Below, piece after piece: positions 47,939 to 59,010 of a stretch of 64,000 nucleotides of DNA. How positions within the stretch are numbered: the first letter of the stretch is position 1; each line of letters starts with the position of its first letter. The notes under the pieces were generated by a model. The model was not told the DNA's origin. It did not search any database and was given only the letters and a program-made list of their open reading frames with translations. A program made the position numbers and the translations under genes. Source of the DNA: Planctomycetota bacterium (lineage in GTDB: Bacteria; Planctomycetota; Planctomycetia; Planctomycetales; Planctomycetaceae); the NCBI GenBank assembly GCA_014584345.1, contig JACTNB010000028.1:1-64000 (forward strand), given 5' to 3'.

Positions 47939-48907
47939 TCAGGTCAGCCATTCACACTCTCGGTCTGGCGCGTACTTGAAAACCGTTCCAGAGTTAATGA
48001 AGCCATCAAGGTGCTTCCCCAGCGCCTCGTGCTCAGCACGAATGCTGTCGATCGCGCGAGTGACGGCCATCGACACTGATTTGCGAACATTCTCAATGGT
48101 CGAACGCTGTCGTTTCTTTCCAAATAATCCTGTCGCTCGTGAGATCTCGGTGGCAAAGAAATCCAGCTTCACCTGTATGGACTCGATCCGGCCCAGATCA
48201 TTCATGGCTCTCGCCTCCTCCAGGTCCTCCTGGAGTTCTGCGTACTGCTTGTGGTATGCAGCCATCGTGGTGCTGTCCAGGAGCGGTTCTGCCGAGCCAG
48301 CAGTGATCCGCGGGTCGATTCCTACAGCTGCAGCGAGCAGGTGCGACGCCCAGACGTCGCGGTCCGGTTCCGCGAGCAGCCTTGCGATGTAGTAAAGCCC
48401 CCGCGCGTCGTGCATCAGTGCCGCTTTTCCCGCAAACCTCAGAACCCAAATCTGGTTGATACGACGAAACACCAAAGGCGACCTCACGAGTTCGATAAGG
48501 GCATCCTCGATCTCAGCTGTGGCAACCGCAGGCCGGGGCCGTTGAAGCGTCTCCGTCGTCATCCGGTAGACGGTGGTGCGCCGTACCCGGCGACTGAATG
48601 GTCGGTGGCAACTGGTGCACTCGAAACTGTCCTCATCGGCGATTGCCTCGTCGTATGCGGACGCAGACATCAGATTGTGGCAGCGATCACATTCGACCAT
48701 CCCGTCTGTTTGCAGCACCTCATCCTGGACCAGCAGGTCGAAGATCGACACCACCTGGTTCGTGCTGCAGCCCACGACGCTGGCGAAGTCGCCTGGCCGG
48801 AGCGGCGCGGGGTTGAAAATCGTGGCCAAATGGCCGTCGATCTCTTCCACGACCCGCTGCAGCGTGGAGTGATTACGGGCAATGGCTTCGGATTCGTGAA
48901 AGTACAT
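47939..48907 (-). CDS. Winged-helix/zinc-ribbon protein with AfsR-tail-like C-terminal domain
   Basis: The 322-residue product has three parts. Residues 1-68 look like a helical DNA-binding or winged-helix segment (LRPGDFASVVGCSTNQVVSIFDLLVQDEVLQ). Residues 70-105 hold a zinc ribbon with C73, C76, C97 and C100. From ~150, the sequence (LMHDARGLYYIARLLAEPDR, YAELQEDLEEARAMNDLGR, VSMAVTRAIDSI, ALGKHLDGFINSGTVFKY) resembles a C-terminal domain I know from large actinobacterial and planctomycete signalling ATPases and cyclases. Its role there is unknown. It overlaps the preceding gene by 35 bp and is the last gene of the restriction operon. A transcriptional or sensing role is inference. Confidence 0.6.
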   Translation of the reverse strand: MYFHESEAIARNHSTLQRVVEEIDGHLATIFNPAPLRPGDFASVVGCSTNQVVSIFDLLVQDEVLQTDGMVECDRCHNLMSASAYDEAIADEDSFECTSCHRPFSRRVRRTTVYRMTTETLQRPRPAVATAEIEDALIELVRSPLVFRRINQIWVLRFAGKAALMHDARGLYYIARLLAEPDRDVWASHLLAAAVGIDPRITAGSAEPLLDSTTMAAYHKQYAELQEDLEEARAMNDLGRIESIQVKLDFFATEISRATGLFGKKRQRSTIENVRKSVSMAVTRAIDSIRAEHEALGKHLDGFINSGTVFKYAPDRECEWLT

Positions 48908-49913
48908 ATCGCACTGTCTGTTCGTCGTTGGGAGTGTGGAAGTTGATTCGATGCTTGGACGCGACCACGGTCACGTGGCATTCGGATTGCAGCGGATTCG
49001 TTCCGGGATTTGTTGGTCCTGGCAGCCAATAGAAGTTGCCCAAGTGTCCAACGCCTGCTTTGCGGACTGCTGTCAGCGCGGCATCGATTGAGGCCTCGCC
49101 CAAGAGCGGATCGGCGGCAGACGCGCTTCTGCCTTCGAATCTCCGGCCTTGCAGGGTGCGATAGTTGATGCCGTGCGAGCGTGTCTCCCCCGCACCCGTT
49201 TCTTCCAGTGCGTGAAGGGCTTTGATCGACGGACGCAGGTCCAGCATCGTGAACATCGACCTGTTGAGCCAGCTCTCAATCAATTCGAAAAACTCAGTGC
49301 AGACGTCCGCGTAATCAAATCCCGTCGGCAATTGGGAGATCTGCAGCGTGGCGACGTTGGCAACCAGATCCCATTCGAACGCAACGAGGCTGCGTGTAAC
49401 GCGGTGAACGAACGCACGCAACTCCACTTCCTCGCCCTCTTCGGTCTCTGACGAGTCGTCGTAGTCAGTGTCGCGTTCCCACCAATCCCTGCGTTTGATC
49501 GCCGTGATTCGGAGCCGACTCGCATCGTGAAGGATGGAGGAGACCTTCATCTTCTCCGGGAGCACGAGCGGCACCGGGGCGTTCAGATACTTCCCCATGC
49601 GGTGCTGCTTGAGTAATCGGGAGACCCAGTTTGTCTTGCGCCAGTCGGCGATATCGTCATCAGGGCCGTTGAACAGATAGATGTGCTGCTTGCCCCACGG
49701 AATCACGCTGTCGAGGAACTGGACGATTTTCGGGATCGACAAAGCCCCACCCGTGATGGCCTCTTCGATTCGCCCTCGAAGCACTTCCTTAGTGCCCGAT
49801 CTCGGCACACCTACGGTGGCGAGAAACTCGCCGATCTGTTGCTTCTTCAGCGCTAACAGGTCGGTGATGATGAGCGACTTTTCATCCTCACTAAAACTGG
49901 GCATGACCTTCAT
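48873..49913 (-). CDS. SAP-like DNA-binding protein of unknown function in the RM operon
   Basis: Residues ~10-52 (ITDLLALKKQQIGEFLATVGVPRSGTKEVLRGRIEEAI) have the helix-turn-helix spacing of a SAP domain, which binds DNA in chromatin and repair proteins. The remainder (~290 residues) is not recognised; it has an acidic segment (DSSETEEGEEVEL) and a conserved-looking C-terminus (GHLGNFYWLPGPTNPGTNPLQ). Starts at ATG 49913, 48 bp after the metallopeptidase gene. Position suggests a partner in the restriction locus; its function cannot be told. Confidence 0.55.
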   Translation of the reverse strand: MKVMPSFSEDEKSLIITDLLALKKQQIGEFLATVGVPRSGTKEVLRGRIEEAITGGALSIPKIVQFLDSVIPWGKQHIYLFNGPDDDIADWRKTNWVSRLLKQHRMGKYLNAPVPLVLPEKMKVSSILHDASRLRITAIKRRDWWERDTDYDDSSETEEGEEVELRAFVHRVTRSLVAFEWDLVANVATLQISQLPTGFDYADVCTEFFELIESWLNRSMFTMLDLRPSIKALHALEETGAGETRSHGINYRTLQGRRFEGRSASAADPLLGEASIDAALTAVRKAGVGHLGNFYWLPGPTNPGTNPLQSECHVTVVASKHRINFHTPNDEQTVRYVLSRIRSHCP

Positions 49914-49961
49914 TGTGTCTCCATACCTTGTTCAGATGCTTCATTCCCTTCGTCGGTCTGT

Positions 49962-50681
49962 TCAGAGGACGAATGACTCAAGTCGCTGTTTCCTGCGTTC
50001 CCAATCGGGCATGCATCGCGACAGAAGTCGGTAGAATTTGGGGCTATGGTCGTGAACTTTGAGGTGACAAAGTTCGTGCATGATCACGTACTCGATGCAG
50101 TACAGGGGAGTCTTGACGAGATCGATGTTGAGTAAGATGCGGCCGGCTCGGGTACAGCTCCCCCACCGCTTGTTCATCTGTCGGACGATGATTTCTGGCT
50201 CTGGCACATCCAACGACCGGGCTGCATCGAGACACACACCCAATCGTCGTGCGAAAATCTCAGTCGCGTGGCTCCGATACCAATCGTCCAATAGGCATCG
50301 CACTTTGTCCGCATCGTCGCGGTTGGGCAGATGCACGTGGAAGAATCGCCCTACAAGTTTCACCGTCGGGGACTCATCCTCGACCAGCTTCAGGCGATAC
50401 TGTCTCCCGAGGTACAGATGTGTTTCGCCCGCCACGAACCGCCTGGGCGGCGTCAATGGATGGAATTGTTCGAAGTGCCGGCGCTGTTTGACGATCCACT
50501 CCGCCCGCTTCTGAACCCGTTCAACGACCTCTTCGACTGACCGGCCATCTGGCGCGGCGACCGTCACTGATTGGTCCGGATGGACGCTGATCGCGAGACG
50601 CTGCCGGTCGCGGAATTCCAGCGAAAACGGAATCCGCTGCTTTCCGAAAGTCACTTCATGCACCTGACCGTTCGTCGTCAT
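49962..50681 (-). CDS. YgjP/SprT-like zinc metallopeptidase (DUF45)
   Basis: I chose ATG 50681, which overlaps the hsdR stop as ATGA; 239 residues. The catalytic motif HELCH is at 202-206 with a third ligand His in HSPKF at 212, and the MNKRWGSCT block at 169-177 is the YgjP/DUF45 signature. Such genes often follow hsdR in type I loci. The role of the peptidase there is not established; processing or turnover of the restriction subunit is one guess. Confidence 0.88.
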   Translation of the reverse strand: MTTNGQVHEVTFGKQRIPFSLEFRDRQRLAISVHPDQSVTVAAPDGRSVEEVVERVQKRAEWIVKQRRHFEQFHPLTPPRRFVAGETHLYLGRQYRLKLVEDESPTVKLVGRFFHVHLPNRDDADKVRCLLDDWYRSHATEIFARRLGVCLDAARSLDVPEPEIIVRQMNKRWGSCTRAGRILLNIDLVKTPLYCIEYVIMHELCHLKVHDHSPKFYRLLSRCMPDWERRKQRLESFVL

Positions 50682-53600
50682 GACGGATACCTCACTCGTG
50701 CGATCTCCAGGCACTGCTCCATGATTCCGTCCATGTCCTCGAAGGTCAGATCAAAACCGTGCTCCTCTTTGAGGTCGAACAGGTAGTCCTCGATGTCCGT
50801 CTTCATTTGATTCTGGACGTCGGGATTGTTGATCCAGTTCACAATCCGGCGACGCTGAATGAGATCGTCGATGCCAACCCCAGCCTCCGCGCCAACTGCC
50901 TGGGGATCGAATCCATCGCCTGCGTATCGCGAGAACACTTCCCGCGCCACTCCGTAGAAGGCCTGCGCCACGGGGCGACCACGGAGTGGCTCCGGCAATT
51001 CGTCGCCCGTGCGGCTACGCACCGAAGAACTGATTTCGGTCACTTTGCGCAGATACTCAGCGTCGGAAAGCCGCTGTTCACGAAACGCGCGGATCGCGTC
51101 TTCCAGCATTTCGGAGAACCGGCGGTAAAACGCCGGGTCCTCCTGCATCTTCTCCTCGATGGTTCGCTTCGTGCGAAACGCAATCGTGTCGGCCTTGGAG
51201 GCGTCACTGCCGAGCTTGTCCACCTCCTTCGCGAATGCATCGGCGTCGAAGATGTTTACGAGGTCAGTGATCTTCTCGACTTCTCCGGTGCCAACGTAGG
51301 TGTCGACAAGCTTCTGGATCTTCGGCTCATACTCCTTGAAATCGATGGCCTCGGCGTAGCGGAGCCGCACTGCGCTGCGCAGCTTCATGAAGAACTTGAG
51401 GTCCGCCTTGTACTTCTCGATCTTGCTCGCCGGCGTGTCTTCGAGGAACGTCGCTGACGCCAGTGCGATTCCCAGGCATCGGGCGTAACCGGAAAGCCGT
51501 TCATAGAACTGAGAGCGAGTCTCCTCGTCCGCCAGCAGACGCTCGTATGCCTCTTCGTCCTTCTTGTTCCGCAGCGTTTTGAACAGATCCCACAACTGCG
51601 AATGCTTTTCGGGAAGCTTCTTGATCTCTTCGGTGACATCCGTGAGCGTGCCTGCCAGATCCTCTTTCGCGAATTCCGGCAGGCTGCTGTAAAGGTCCAG
51701 GGCGCTGTCCAGTTCGGCCAGGACGCCACGGTAGTCGATGATGTAACCGAATTCTTTCCCCTCGCAGAGACGGTTCACACGCGCGATGGCCTGCAGCAGC
51801 GTGTGGTCCTTCAGCTTTCGCGTGAGGTACATCACCGTGTTCCGGGGCGCATCGAAACCGGTGAGCAGCTTGTCCACGACGATGATGATTTCAGGCTCGT
51901 CGCCGTGCTTGAATGCGTTGATGATCTGCTTGTTGTATTGGTCCTCGTTGCCAAAGCGGGTCATCATCTTTTTCCAGAAGGCCTGAATGCCATCTGGGTT
52001 CGTTTCTTCGATGTCCTCGTTCCCCTCGCGTGTGTCGGGCCCGGAGATCAGCACCTCGGACGAGACCATCCCGAACTCGTCGAGGAACTTCTTGTAGAGC
52101 AGAGCCGTCGACTTATCCTGCGTGACGAGCTGCGCCTTGTAAGGCGTCCCCTGCCAGTTGTCGCGGTAATGGACGCTGATGTCCCACGCGACCCGCATGA
52201 CCTTCTGCTGCGCCTTGTTGAGCTGATCGGTCGTGGTGAACTTCTTCTTCAGATCTGCGCACTGCTCCCTGGTGAGCTGATCAGTGAGACGGTCGAACCA
52301 TGCGTCGATGGATTCCCGTTCGACTTTCTGTTCGACATGCCGCCCTTCGTACAACAGCGGAACGACGGCCTTGTCCTCGACCGCCTGGCGGATCGTATAG
52401 GCCGGCTCGATGAGCCCGCCGAACTTGTCGATGGTGTGCTTTTCCTTCTTCATCACCGGCGTGCCGGTGAATGCAATGAAGCAGGCGTTGGGCAGCACCT
52501 TCCGCATCTTGGCGTGCATTTCGCCGTACTGGCCGCGATGGCCTTCGTCGACCAGCGCGAAGATGTTTGGGTTCTCGTTCCGCACGGCGTGTTTACCAAC
52601 CGCCGCCTCAAACTTGTCGATCACGGTCGTGACGATCCGTGATTTGTGGCTGGCGATCAGTTCCGCGAGGTGCTTGCCCGTGCGAGCCTGAACCGGTTCT
52701 GTTCCGCAGTGGCGAAACGTCTTGTAGATCTGGTCATCCAGATCGACGCGGTCGGTCACCAGCACGACTTTGTAGTCATCAATGTCCGGCGCTGTGGCAA
52801 TGGCGTTAGCCAGCATCACCATCGTCAGCGACTTCCCGCTTCCCTGGGTATGCCAGACAACACCTCCCTGCCGCTGGCCATTGCTCCCGACCCGCCGAAT
52901 CCGGTCCATGATGCTGCGCACGGTGAAGTACTGTTGATAACGGGCGACCTTCTTCTCGCCCGAGTCAAACAGCGTGAATCGCTGCATCAGCTCCAGCAGG
53001 CGTTCAGGGCGGCACAGGCAATATAGCGCCCGATCCTGTTCGGTGACTTCGCGACCATCGTGTTCGAGGGCGTCGAAGTACTGCCGCACATAATGAAAGC
53101 GCCCACCGAACAGCTTGTCTTTGGCCGTGTCCGGGAGCGGGGTATTGATCAACCGGGCCACGTCGCCATCGACGTTGGTCCGTTCTTTCCAGACCGCCCA
53201 GAACTTTGCGGGCGTGGCGGTGGTGGCATACTTCGCTTCGTTTTTCGAGATCGCAACCAACAACTGCGAATACAGGAACAGCTTCGGAATGTATTCGTCG
53301 CGCTGGTTGCGGAGGTGCTGGGAGACCGCCTCGTCGAGGGCGTCCTTAATGTCGGGGCGTTTGCACTCGATCACGCACAGCGGGATGCCGTTGACGAACA
53401 GCACCAAGTCAGGGCGGCACGTCTCATGGCTGCCGGTCCGTTCGACGACGAACTCTTCGGTGACATGAAACACGTTATTTGTGAGCCAGGTGTCAGGACT
53501 CCAGTCGATGTACTGGAGTGGGAAGCTTTTCAGGTCGCCCCGAATCGACTGCTGCAGGCTCTTGCCCCACAGCAGCAGCTCGTAAAGCTTCTCGTTTGTC

Positions 53601-53884
53601 CGCACCAGCCCGTCGATCAGCACATCGCGCAGCGCCACCAGCGCGGTCTGAAGGTTGGCCTCGCTGAACTCGTGCAATTCCCCCTTGAAGCGGATCTTGT
53701 TGAATTTCCGTAACTGTGGCACGAGGACGCCGTCGAGGATGACGCCAGAAAGTCTCCCGCCACGGAGCTCATCCGTCTCGTCCGGCGTCAAATACTGCCA
53801 CCCCAGTTGCTGCAGCAGTTGCAGCGCTGGCACTTGAGAGATGTGGTCTTCCAGGAAGGAAGGTAGGTCATTGTGAATTGCCAT
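50678..53884 (-). CDS. hsdR: Type I restriction endonuclease subunit R
   Basis: The 1068-residue protein has the N-terminal PD-(D/E)xK nuclease (D159 in RPDLVLFVNG, E173 and K175 in VIECK), then an SF2 translocase: Walker A HTQGSGKS at 345-352, DEGH box at 446-449, FTGTP at 472-476, and LLTGFDAPR later in the second RecA domain. The C-terminal helical part contacts HsdM. HsdR cuts unmethylated foreign DNA after ATP-driven translocation. Starts at ATG 53884, 10 bp after the 569-aa gene; no frameshift is visible. Confidence 0.96.
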   Translation of the reverse strand: MAIHNDLPSFLEDHISQVPALQLLQQLGWQYLTPDETDELRGGRLSGVILDGVLVPQLRKFNKIRFKGELHEFSEANLQTALVALRDVLIDGLVRTNEKLYELLLWGKSLQQSIRGDLKSFPLQYIDWSPDTWLTNNVFHVTEEFVVERTGSHETCRPDLVLFVNGIPLCVIECKRPDIKDALDEAVSQHLRNQRDEYIPKLFLYSQLLVAISKNEAKYATTATPAKFWAVWKERTNVDGDVARLINTPLPDTAKDKLFGGRFHYVRQYFDALEHDGREVTEQDRALYCLCRPERLLELMQRFTLFDSGEKKVARYQQYFTVRSIMDRIRRVGSNGQRQGGVVWHTQGSGKSLTMVMLANAIATAPDIDDYKVVLVTDRVDLDDQIYKTFRHCGTEPVQARTGKHLAELIASHKSRIVTTVIDKFEAAVGKHAVRNENPNIFALVDEGHRGQYGEMHAKMRKVLPNACFIAFTGTPVMKKEKHTIDKFGGLIEPAYTIRQAVEDKAVVPLLYEGRHVEQKVERESIDAWFDRLTDQLTREQCADLKKKFTTTDQLNKAQQKVMRVAWDISVHYRDNWQGTPYKAQLVTQDKSTALLYKKFLDEFGMVSSEVLISGPDTREGNEDIEETNPDGIQAFWKKMMTRFGNEDQYNKQIINAFKHGDEPEIIIVVDKLLTGFDAPRNTVMYLTRKLKDHTLLQAIARVNRLCEGKEFGYIIDYRGVLAELDSALDLYSSLPEFAKEDLAGTLTDVTEEIKKLPEKHSQLWDLFKTLRNKKDEEAYERLLADEETRSQFYERLSGYARCLGIALASATFLEDTPASKIEKYKADLKFFMKLRSAVRLRYAEAIDFKEYEPKIQKLVDTYVGTGEVEKITDLVNIFDADAFAKEVDKLGSDASKADTIAFRTKRTIEEKMQEDPAFYRRFSEMLEDAIRAFREQRLSDAEYLRKVTEISSSVRSRTGDELPEPLRGRPVAQAFYGVAREVFSRYAGDGFDPQAVGAEAGVGIDDLIQRRRIVNWINNPDVQNQMKTDIEDYLFDLKEEHGFDLTFEDMDGIMEQCLEIARVRYPS

Positions 53885-53894
53885 CGATCTTCCC

Positions 53895-55604
53895 TCACGT
53901 CATCCGGTTGTCGAGATGGCTCGGAAGCCAGCCCACGACAATCTGCTGAGTGTCAGCGTCCCAGAAGAAGTAGATACCGAGGCAATATCGCGTGTCCTTA
54001 TTGCTCCCCTTCCTCAAGTGCCATTCCAGGAAACAGCTTCGATTGGACGAGGTCGGATACTTCACGAAGTAATCGTCCCCTTGTTCTCCAGCCCGCTCCT
54101 TCGAGATGGACCGGTCGAGGCGCAGCCCGAGATCCTCCAGAGCCTGGTCCGCCTTCTCTTTCGCACCGTCACGTCCCAGGCATTGATCTCTGTACTCATT
54201 GGCCAGGAACAACAGCGACTTGTAGACGAGACCGACGTCTTCATAGTCAGCATTCTTCAGTCCGCGCAGAGCACGGGGGTGGAGGTTGACGCGACCGATC
54301 AGATGCTGGCTGGCCCAGTCAGGCAAGTCTTCGTAGTTGTCCGGAATGGCGGTTTCCGCCTCAGCGGTGCCGCCCGATTTCTGGCTCAAGGCCAGTCGCA
54401 GTGCGTCCAGCTGAAAGCGAAGCTGTCGGTTTTCGTCTTTGAACTGATCACGCTCCTTTGACGTCCGCTGAGCATCGTCGGCCCACTCTTCCGCCTCCTT
54501 AGTCACCTCGTCGATCTTGCCGCGGAGAGCAGCGATTTCGTCTTCATACAGGGCTTTCCAGTCGCCTGAATCGCTCGTCCGGCTGCGGGCCACCTCCGCC
54601 AGTGTCGTCCGCGCCTCCGGGAGGAACAACAGGTCTTTCCAGTCAATACGACGAAAGACGCCGCTCTCAAACAGCCGCTGCAGCAGGAAGTCGGTAAAGG
54701 GGCCTTCGCCCAGACGGTCGTCGTCCGGTAACTTCCAGAACAGAATCTTCTCGGCAAAAGTCGAGGGATGCTGGCCGGGTTGGTCATTCTCCCAGTCGAT
54801 GCCGGGGTGGTACGTGCGGACGGCCCCCAGGAACACGCTCCACGGCTTTCCAACGAGATCCGTCCACTTGTATCCGAGTTCCCAGGGCAACTGGACGACA
54901 TGAGCCAGGCCGCAGCAGCGATTCGCCAGCTCACGGGGGTCGAGAACGTAATCGGAGATTGGAATTTGGTGCCGGTTCTTGTCTGGCTGAGTCAAAACCA
55001 CGACGGGAAGGCGTCGGTTCGGATTGGCCACGAAATCATACAGCGACAGCACGTCATCCTGGTTCGCCAGCAACCAGGGCTGTCGGGTGAGTTTGCGGCC
55101 GTCATGCATCCCCAGTCGCTGCCCCAGTTCCACGACAACTCGTGGACGGGTCATTTCGATTTCAACTTCACTGCCGTAGCTCAACGAGGCGCAGAACGAA
55201 CGCACTCCCACCTGAATCTTGTCATCTATGCGAGTGAAGGCGATATCCGTCGTCCACGTCCGTCCGGGGACAGCAGGGCGATCACCATATGGCATGTCCG
55301 GATGTTCGAGACGGAATGACCACGAGCCGAGTTCGGGAATCGCGATGGCTTCAACCTTCTGACCTGGCCATTCGAGCCGGAAAGACTCGCCATCCCAGGC
55401 TGTTTGAGGGAGCCTTTCGGGAATTCTGTCCTTGACCCAATACATGACCGTCTTGCAGGCTTCCTTGAGCTTTGCCTCGGCCGTCTCAGCTGTTGCCGGA
55501 ATCTCCGCCGCCAATTGGTACGTTGTCCGAATCCAGGGACGTCCGGGGTTCGTGAGTGGACCCTGGGCTGTGGGCGTTTTTGAGGTTGTGGTTACGGTAC
55601 TCAT
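53895..55604 (-). CDS. Unrecognised 569-aa coiled-coil protein between hsdS and hsdR
   Basis: The ATG at 55604 overlaps the hsdS stop (ATGA). The protein shows an N-terminal ~230-residue globular part (with LEWPGQKVEAIAIPELGSWSF and WTTDIAFTRIDDKIQVGVRSF), a middle with LPWELGYKWTDLVGKPWSVF, a coiled coil at ~350-410 (KIDEVTKEAEEWADDAQRTS and following), and a C-terminal domain ending CLGIYFFWDADTQQIVVGWL. No catalytic motif I know is evident. Its tight position inside a type I operon implies a function with it, such as an accessory effector, inhibitor or regulator; this is inference. Confidence 0.6.
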   Translation of the reverse strand: MSTVTTTSKTPTAQGPLTNPGRPWIRTTYQLAAEIPATAETAEAKLKEACKTVMYWVKDRIPERLPQTAWDGESFRLEWPGQKVEAIAIPELGSWSFRLEHPDMPYGDRPAVPGRTWTTDIAFTRIDDKIQVGVRSFCASLSYGSEVEIEMTRPRVVVELGQRLGMHDGRKLTRQPWLLANQDDVLSLYDFVANPNRRLPVVVLTQPDKNRHQIPISDYVLDPRELANRCCGLAHVVQLPWELGYKWTDLVGKPWSVFLGAVRTYHPGIDWENDQPGQHPSTFAEKILFWKLPDDDRLGEGPFTDFLLQRLFESGVFRRIDWKDLLFLPEARTTLAEVARSRTSDSGDWKALYEDEIAALRGKIDEVTKEAEEWADDAQRTSKERDQFKDENRQLRFQLDALRLALSQKSGGTAEAETAIPDNYEDLPDWASQHLIGRVNLHPRALRGLKNADYEDVGLVYKSLLFLANEYRDQCLGRDGAKEKADQALEDLGLRLDRSISKERAGEQGDDYFVKYPTSSNRSCFLEWHLRKGSNKDTRYCLGIYFFWDADTQQIVVGWLPSHLDNRMT

Positions 55605-56816
55605 GAGTTGGCCTCGCTGGTTGAAACTCGAATCTGTCCCGTCAGCAACTTCTGCATCAGGCCTCGCTTCTCGGTCACCATCAAATTCCGCTGCTGCTCA
55701 AGCAACGCGATCTCCTTCGGAATGCCATCCAACGCACTCGCAATTTGCTTTTGCTCCGGCACGCTGGGGAATGGAACGGGATGCTTGGCCAGGTTGTCCC
55801 TGTAGATGTGGACGATGGATTGGCCTTGAGCGACTCGGGACCGATAGCGAAAGGCTTCCTGTGCATTCAGGGCAAAGCTGAGGAAAAGTGGGTCGCCCTC
55901 GTGTGGCCTGAAGATGATGACGTCGCCGCCAGCGACTGCGCCCTTTGGACCAAGGTAGACGGCAGGCTTGGCAATCTCGTCGGCCGTTTCGCCCGACGAT
56001 GGAAACAGGATGTCGTTGCGCCGAATCTGAGTGCTCTTCGCCGCCATTTCAGGTGAAACACGCGACCTGACGCGCCGGACGGCAATGTCATAAGTCGTAT
56101 AGAGTTCCCCGTAGAGGATTGCTGGCACACCGTCTCCGTCAACGAGGTCCGACTTTCCGAAGCCCTTCCCCTTGGCGAACGAACCGATGTCGCTTAGGCA
56201 CCGAGCAGGCCACGGTTGATCGGAGAACTCTGGGAATCGACGCTTTCCAGTCAGGAGCTGCTGCATGAAGCCCTGCATGAGCTGCCGCTTCGCAGCGATA
56301 AGCTTCCGCATTCGCCGGATCGATTGGTCACAAGTTGTGAGGATCTCAACGATGCGCTGCTGCTCGTTCGGTGGTGGCACTGGAATCTTCAGGCGCTTGA
56401 ACTCCTCTTGGCCCAGCGTCTTGTTCCGTCCAGCGCCACCGGGCGATGCCAGTGTCAGGATGTGCTTACCACGTGGCGAGGAAAAGTAGAGATACGCAAA
56501 TTCAGGCAGCAGCTCTCCGTTGAGTGACCGGTACATTGGGAACCGATGAGATGCGATCAATCCACATTCACGTTCGGTCGTGAGTGCGACGGCCTGCTCC
56601 CACGCGAAGATGATGTTGAATACCAGGCATCCTGGCTCAACCCAAAACACGCGTTTGGAACCGATTGTCTTGCCGGTGGTAGGCGGCTTGTGGAAGATCC
56701 CCTTACAGTGGCTTCGAATCCCAATTTCCTGATATTGCTGATCGCGCTCGACGCGAACAGGTCGAACGACACGTTCGAGAAGGTCACCGAGCGGGACCAT
56801 GGGCCACGCAGCTGTG

Positions 56817-56827
<11 letters not shown>
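55601..56827 (-). CDS. hsdS: Type I restriction specificity subunit S
   Basis: The 408-residue protein has two target-recognition domains. TRD1 spans about residues 10-150, ending EEFKRLKIPVPPPNEQQRIVEIL; the first conserved coil follows (~155-200). TRD2 spans ~210-350, ending LAKHPVPFPSVPEQKQIASAL, followed by the second coil (ALLEQQRNLMVTEKRGLMQKLLTG). LPVPPPNEQQ-like strings are the HsdS signature. Two different TRDs imply a bipartite asymmetric target. Start overlaps hsdM by 11 bp. Confidence 0.95.
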
Positions 56828-58313
<1,486 letters not shown>

Positions 58314-58328
58314 GAGTTTCCTTTCTGA

Positions 58329-58937
58329 TCACGAGGGCTGACGGGCAGCCTTCATGCTGAGTGACTGAATGAGTTGATTTCGTTTATCCTGGATCGCCGC
58401 CACCAGCCGCGACTCCTTCACCCGCAGATCGTCGAGGTTGACGATGCTCTCCTGCGTGGCGAGCGGCGGGATTTCCACTTCCAAATCTTCGATGTCTTTG
58501 CGGGCCACAAGGGGCTGTTGAGTTCCCTTCATGAATGTCCGCAGTACTGCCTGGAACGGTGGCTGGTTGATGTACCATGCCAGATAGCGCGGCAGCACCT
58601 TGTCGGTCGATGGCCGCAGGATGAAGAAGTACCCGGTGGCCACGGCGTCACGGAGCGGCTCGGTGATCGCGGTCGCGAACAACCGATGGCCGCGTGACAG
58701 GAAGAGCACGTCGCCCTGGGTGGCTTCATACTTTTCCCGGTCGACGTCGATTTGAACCGGTGTCAGATCGTCGGTGTGGAGCCGCCGATCATCGTCGATG
58801 TCCTTGATCTGAATCACACGCACCACGCCCGGCGGCAGCGTCTCTGCCTTCCCGCCAGACAACTCCACCGGGACCACCTTCTCGCGGAACTGGTAGCCGT
58901 TGCGGATGTCAGTGATTTTGGCCAGTCGAGCCTTCAC
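58329..58937 (-). CDS. Single-TRD (half) HsdS-like protein
   Basis: I start at GTG 58937 (GGAAAG upstream); the ORF extends further to 59129 but that part is not HsdS-like. The 202-residue product has one TRD: RNGYQFREKV, VVRVIQIKDID, YEATQGDVLFLSRGHRLFAT, LPRYLAWYINQPPFQAVL and IEDLEVEIPPLATQESIVNL, closing with a single helical coil ending KRNQLIQSL. It would need to dimerise, or pair with HsdM or the full HsdS, to recognise DNA. Its being first in the operon, before hsdM, is unusual. Confidence 0.78.
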   Translation of the reverse strand: MKARLAKITDIRNGYQFREKVVPVELSGGKAETLPPGVVRVIQIKDIDDDRRLHTDDLTPVQIDVDREKYEATQGDVLFLSRGHRLFATAITEPLRDAVATGYFFILRPSTDKVLPRYLAWYINQPPFQAVLRTFMKGTQQPLVARKDIEDLEVEIPPLATQESIVNLDDLRVKESRLVAAIQDKRNQLIQSLSMKAARQPS

Positions 58938-59010
58938 GCCATTCTTTCCGTTTCTATGAGGCAAACCGGTGAGCCGCAGCCGTGGCGACGGCCCACCAGC
59001 GAAATGACAA

